Source of the DNA: Ferruginibacter sp.
GTDB taxonomy: Bacteria > Bacteroidota > Bacteroidia > Chitinophagales > Chitinophagaceae
Length of the DNA stretch: 9,746 nt
Assembly (NCBI GenBank): GCA_018882645.1
Contig: VERM01000037.1
Location: 1 to 9,746, forward strand
Direction of reading: 5' to 3'
This document shows, piece by piece, positions 7,301 through 9,746 of the stretch. The notes under the pieces were generated by a model, which saw only the letters and a list, made by a program, of their open reading frames with translations, was not told where the DNA came from and did no database searches. The position numbers and the translations under genes are program-made. The number at the start of each line of letters is the position of its first letter. The stretch's first letter is position 1.

Positions 7301-7948
7301 TCCTTCTGAAGATGGCTGATAGCTGTATGGATATAATTCTTTAATATCACCGACAGTAGTTTTAATGATCAGCTCCTTTTTCTTTACATAAATGGAGGAA
7401 GGCCCATCGTATCTCATCGCAATCTGAGAAGCATTCCCGCCGGGATGAACAATAAAATCGTATTTTAACTTCTCTCCTTCCGTGTAATACCTGATATCAA
7501 TATTGGGGTAAACATCTTTACATGTAACTGACTGAAAGAGCCGGCAATTTGAAGCCCATCTGGACGGGTCGTTGCCGATAAAATAATTATTTATAGATTG
7601 AATAGGCTTTTCGGGAGCTGAAGCTATTTTATCGGAAGCGCCCAAAAAGGATACCCTGTAATGAAATGAATGAAGAATGACTTTTTTATCCATCTGCAGA
7701 GGTGAGTCATGATTGCCATGCATCAACTGTGCAATTTGTTTGAACTCATCCGCATTGTGTATCAGAGCAGAAAAACTATTTTTTTCAATGTAGAAAGATC
7801 CCGTCTTGAAATTTCCTTTGTACAAAACGGCACCATCCCACTGCCCTTTGTTTTCGACAAATTCGATTTGTGCACTGAGCTTTTTGGAAGACAAAACGAT
7901 CAGCACAAAAAAGATACATACAAATGATATGTTGCGTTTGATAATCAA
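4361..7948 (-). CDS. T9SS type B cargo: DUF7948-like, beta-propeller, four PKD domains, gliding-associated C-terminal domain
   Basis: A large cell-surface or secreted protein of 1195 residues. Order of parts: signal peptide 1-26 (hydrophobic core, cut after KKLSA); DUF7948-like region about 28-250, opening with FVENKGQW and including NYFIGNDPSRWASN (121-134) and LKYDFIVHPG (161-170); seven propeller-type repeats about 254-722 (SBBP-like), each with an F/YxGGxGxD-like motif and a later strand such as NLIIAG or NIFIAG; four PKD domains about 765-1102, centred on DFGNG (801), DYGDG (894), FDDGT (976) and DFGDGT (1058); and a type B T9SS sorting domain about 1107-1195, with LDIPNAFTPGKFGPN, YNRWGQLVFQ, GWDGKFKG and the terminal GDISLLR. 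Such domains direct secretion through the type IX system. The biological role (adhesion, glycan binding, motility) is not readable; no catalytic motif is seen. The first codon must be TTG at 7948: an in-frame stop lies two codons upstream and no in-frame ATG occurs before residue 76. The PorP/SprF gene follows directly, supporting a matched secretion partner. Confidence 0.94.
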   Translation of the reverse strand: MIIKRNISFVCIFFVLIVLSSKKLSAQIEFVENKGQWDGAVLYKGNFKTGSFYIEKNSFSALIHNADEFKQIAQLMHGNHDSPLQMDKKVILHSFHYRVSFLGASDKIASAPEKPIQSINNYFIGNDPSRWASNCRLFQSVTCKDVYPNIDIRYYTEGEKLKYDFIVHPGGNASQIAMRYDGPSSIYVKKKELIIKTTVGDIKELYPYSYQPSSEGNQREEVACKYVVRDNVVTFDLKKYDPTKILVIDPSIIFSSFTGSAADNWGYTATPGPDGSLFAGGVCFGEGFLTSPGSYQSVYSGGVVEGALQGHDIAIFKFSPDGTRREYATYLGGNGNEQPHSMIADANGNLIIAGRSFSGNYPTTIPLIGSGGNNDIVITKLNATGTGIIGSVRIGGSNDDGVNIRSKYEPPDGADRLRRNYGDDARSEVILDDANNIILASCTQSSNFPVRGASLNALGLYGGGFQDGLILKFNSNLSSYIYGSYFGGSGDDACFVTSINPLTKNIFIAGATTSNDLPGNKFSVISPSNNGGETEGFITQVRLDGTGILKTSYLGTSGTDIVYGLKFDKNGFPYVMGTTTGSWPVINATYSISRSSQFIAKLNPDFSSFVYSTVFGNGTAAPNLSPIGFLVDRCENVYVSGWGGGINVFKNYTTGTTNGLPLKNPLSGISAPDGEDLYFFVLKKNASELLFASNFGQFQGSVGDHVDGGTSRFDENGVIYQAICANCNGGAVFPTTPNAWRRLNGSSNCNEAAVKIEMSFSGVVAGFRATINNVPYDTTGCTPLTVNFNDTLQKGKTFYWDFGNGQKDTTYAPDFATSATYNTAGTYTVRMIAEDSMTCNIRDTAYLKIIASNNKADLNFTAVKDLPCTSLNYSFVNNSVAVNAAFGPKSFVWDYGDGSPPDTAFNGSHIFPALGTYTVKLTLIDLKFCNAPETKSIQVKVDPLVKAKFSTPTAGCAPYTANFINQSGTSDVTWLFDDGTRTNTENPSKTYSIPGTYRVRLIARDPNTCNKADTSEFVTIVVSGKPRAEFTWQPNPPISNTPTNFTNLSTGAVKYEWDFGDGTSSSATDPSHQYTATGTFSVRLVAINQFNCTDTFRLTVQTLVSPLLDIPNAFTPGKFGPNSTINIKAFGISRLEWRIYNRWGQLVFQTNDLKIGWDGKFKGKDQPMDVYTYTLEAEFTDGKKVNKTGDISLLR

Positions 7949-8047
7949 CAGTTAATTTTTTTAACAAGATAGCTTATTTATAACGTAAAGTTTCATGACT
8001 TTGTTCAGAAAAACAAGGCTTTATCATTATGTTAACGAATAGCAGCA

Positions 8048-9746
8048 TCAGGCTATCTTACTCCACCGGATATTGGATTTTCTTAGGGATAAATAGTTTT
8101 TTAGGGAGGTATTTTCGGGCTGAAGCAACTCAGGATCGGATGCGAGAATCTTTTCAACTTCAGACCTGGCGATTTCCAGAACCGGCTTATCGTCAACAAT
8201 ACTTGCCAACTTGAATTCGAGAGTACCGCTTTGCCGGGTACCTTCGATCTCACCGGGGCCCCTCAATTCGAGGTCTTTTTCGGCTATTTTAAACCCATCA
8301 TTGGTACTGACCATGATTTTCATTCTCTCTCTTGCATCATTGGAAAGCTTATTGCCTGTCAGGAGAATACAATAACTTTTATCCACACCACGTCCCACCC
8401 TTCCTCTCAACTGATGCAATTGGGAAAGACCGAATTTTTCGGCGCTTTCGATTACCATTACCGAGGCATTGGGAACATTTACTCCCACCTCTATTACGGT
8501 GGTACCCACCAGAATCTGTGTATCGGCTTTTGAAAACCGTTGCATATTGGTTTCTTTTTGTTCGGCGGTTTGTTTGCCATGCACCATGCTCACCCAATAT
8601 TTAGGTTCGGGAAAAAATGATTTAACTTCTTCATACCCTTTCATGAGATTTTCATAATCCAGCTTACTGCTCTCTTCTATTAATGGATAAATGACATATG
8701 CCTGACGACCCAGACATAATTGTTCTTTTATAAAATCCATAACCTGTGGGCGTGCAGATTCGTTTCTGTGAATGGTGGTTATCGGTTGCCTTCCCGGTGG
8801 AAGCTCATCGATAATGCTGCAATCCAGATCGCCGTAAACCGTAAGTGCCAGTGTTCTTGGGATAGGCGTTGCCGTCATAACCAAAACGTGGGGAGGTACG
8901 GTATTTTTTTTCCAAAGTTTTGCTCTCTGAGCCACGCCGAATTTGTGCTGTTCGTCCACAACAGCAAAACCTATATTTTTGAAAAGCACTTTATCTTCTA
9001 TTATGGCGTGGGTACCAATGAGAATATGAATGCTCCCATCCTCACAGCCTTGTAAAATAACTTTTCTGTCCTTTACAGGGGTTGATCCTGTAAGCAACTT
9101 TACATTCACCGGGAGCTTTTCCAGCTGAGAAGAAATAGTATTGAAATGTTGCTGCGCCAATATCTCTGTTGGAGCCATGAGTACACTTTGGTATCCATTG
9201 TCTGCAGCGATTAAAATAGACAGAAGTGCCACCATTGTTTTTCCGCTGCCCACATCTCCTTGCAACAATCTATTCATTTGCTTTCCGGATGCCGTATCCC
9301 TTCGAATATCTTTCAGCACATTTTTTTGTGCAGTGGTTAATGTAAATGGGAGATGGTTGTTGTAAAAAGAATTGAAAAAATCACCCACCTTCTCAAATCT
9401 TATCCCTTTAACTGATTTTAACCGATTGAGTTTTATCATTTGAATACTCAACTGAGCCAAAAAGAATTCCTCAAATTTCAATCGCCTCAGTGCCTGTTCA
9501 TAGTGATTCAAAGATTCAGGTAAATGAATTTGTCTATATGCTTCATATCGATTCAGCAGTTTAAATTTTTGAATAATGTCAACCGGAAGATTTTCGGGCA
9601 AATCGGTTTCGGAAATTTTTTTAAAAAGCTCCTGAGTTAATTTGCCTATGGCTTTCCCATTAAGTCCTTTGCTTTTTAATTTTTCTGTAGATGGATATAC
9701 AGGCTCCAGAAAAGATTTGCCGGCTGCATTTTGAAGGGTGTAGGGC
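8048..9746 (-). CDS. recG: ATP-dependent DNA helicase RecG, N-terminal end missing
   Basis: RecG is a superfamily 2 double-stranded DNA translocase that remodels stalled replication forks and Holliday junctions during recombination and repair in the cytoplasm. The visible 565 residues run in frame from the right edge; family members are about 690-700 residues, so roughly 130 N-terminal residues of the wedge domain lie outside. The first visible residues, including FLEPVYPSTEKLKSKGLN, fit the wedge/linker region. Helicase motifs (visible numbering): Walker A GDVGSGKT (163-170), motif Ia APTEILAQQHF, the RecG-type DEQH box VVDEQHKFG (262-270), motif III MTATPIPRTLAL (290-301), LVGTTVIEVGVNVPN (motif V) and QLHQLRGRVGRG (motif VI, 442-453). 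The C-terminal part has EKDLELRGPGEIEGTRQSG, characteristic of RecG. A TTG at 9601 could look like a start, but coding sequence clearly continues upstream, so it is internal. The gene precedes the T9SS cargo gene by 99 bp with no evident functional link. Confidence 0.97.
   Translation of the reverse strand, partial: PYTLQNAAGKSFLEPVYPSTEKLKSKGLNGKAIGKLTQELFKKISETDLPENLPVDIIQKFKLLNRYEAYRQIHLPESLNHYEQALRRLKFEEFFLAQLSIQMIKLNRLKSVKGIRFEKVGDFFNSFYNNHLPFTLTTAQKNVLKDIRRDTASGKQMNRLLQGDVGSGKTMVALLSILIAADNGYQSVLMAPTEILAQQHFNTISSQLEKLPVNVKLLTGSTPVKDRKVILQGCEDGSIHILIGTHAIIEDKVLFKNIGFAVVDEQHKFGVAQRAKLWKKNTVPPHVLVMTATPIPRTLALTVYGDLDCSIIDELPPGRQPITTIHRNESARPQVMDFIKEQLCLGRQAYVIYPLIEESSKLDYENLMKGYEEVKSFFPEPKYWVSMVHGKQTAEQKETNMQRFSKADTQILVGTTVIEVGVNVPNASVMVIESAEKFGLSQLHQLRGRVGRGVDKSYCILLTGNKLSNDARERMKIMVSTNDGFKIAEKDLELRGPGEIEGTRQSGTLEFKLASIVDDKPVLEIARSEVEKILASDPELLQPENTSLKNYLSLRKSNIRWSKIA

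Noticed and set aside
7999..8018. Hairpin CTTTGTT / AACAAGG between recG and the T9SS cargo gene as a recG terminator
   Set aside because: On the minus-strand RNA one of the seven pairs is a mismatch, the stem is AT-rich, and no U-run follows. Too weak to call.
8029..8657. Plus-strand and alternative-frame frames over recG
   Set aside because: They are antisense or out-of-frame shadows of conserved helicase motifs, with no independent coding signs.
9599..9601. TTG at 9601 as the start of a short RecG
   Set aside because: The frame stays open to the right edge and encodes recognisable RecG linker sequence, so the gene is cut by the window and not shortened.

Overview
The window looks like an ordinary chromosomal stretch from a member of the Bacteroidota, probably a gliding or T9SS-bearing lineage such as Chitinophagia, Saprospiria or a relative; I cannot place it more finely. 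The evidence is a type IX secretion (T9SS) cargo with a type B C-terminal sorting domain, a PorP/SprF-family protein directly behind it, moderate-to-low GC, AT-rich spacers and a lack of clear Shine-Dalgarno sequences. All six genes lie on the minus strand, so transcription runs from high to low coordinates.

Read in transcription order: (1) recG, ATP-dependent DNA helicase, 5' end cut by the right edge (8048-9746). (2) A 99-bp spacer with no clear promoter. (3) A 1195-residue secreted multidomain protein (4361-7948): signal peptide, DUF7948-like N-terminal domain, seven beta-propeller-type repeats, four PKD domains and a type B T9SS sorting domain; it appears to start at TTG. (4) A PorP/SprF-family T9SS outer-membrane protein (3276-4292), best started at an internal ATG. 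(5) A GlcD-type FAD-linked oxidase (1796-3217). (6) A small secreted, probably outer-membrane beta-barrel protein of unknown function (1161-1790), 5 nt behind the oxidase. (7) An 86-bp spacer with a hairpin over the previous stop codon and a plausible Bacteroidota-type promoter. (8) A sodium:solute symporter (SSS family) whose C-terminal end is cut by the left edge (1-1074).

Functionally there are three units. The cargo and PorP/SprF genes form a recognisable T9SS pair, in which the PorP/SprF protein probably serves export or surface attachment of the neighbouring type B cargo. The oxidase and barrel genes look like a two-gene operon whose shared role is not evident. recG and the symporter are unrelated housekeeping and transport genes. 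No spacer exceeds 100 bp, and I see no tRNA, rRNA, CRISPR array, insertion sequence, phage gene or defence system. I do not see a clearly new system; the most interesting elements are the cargo/PorP pair and the uncharacterised small barrel protein behind the oxidase.
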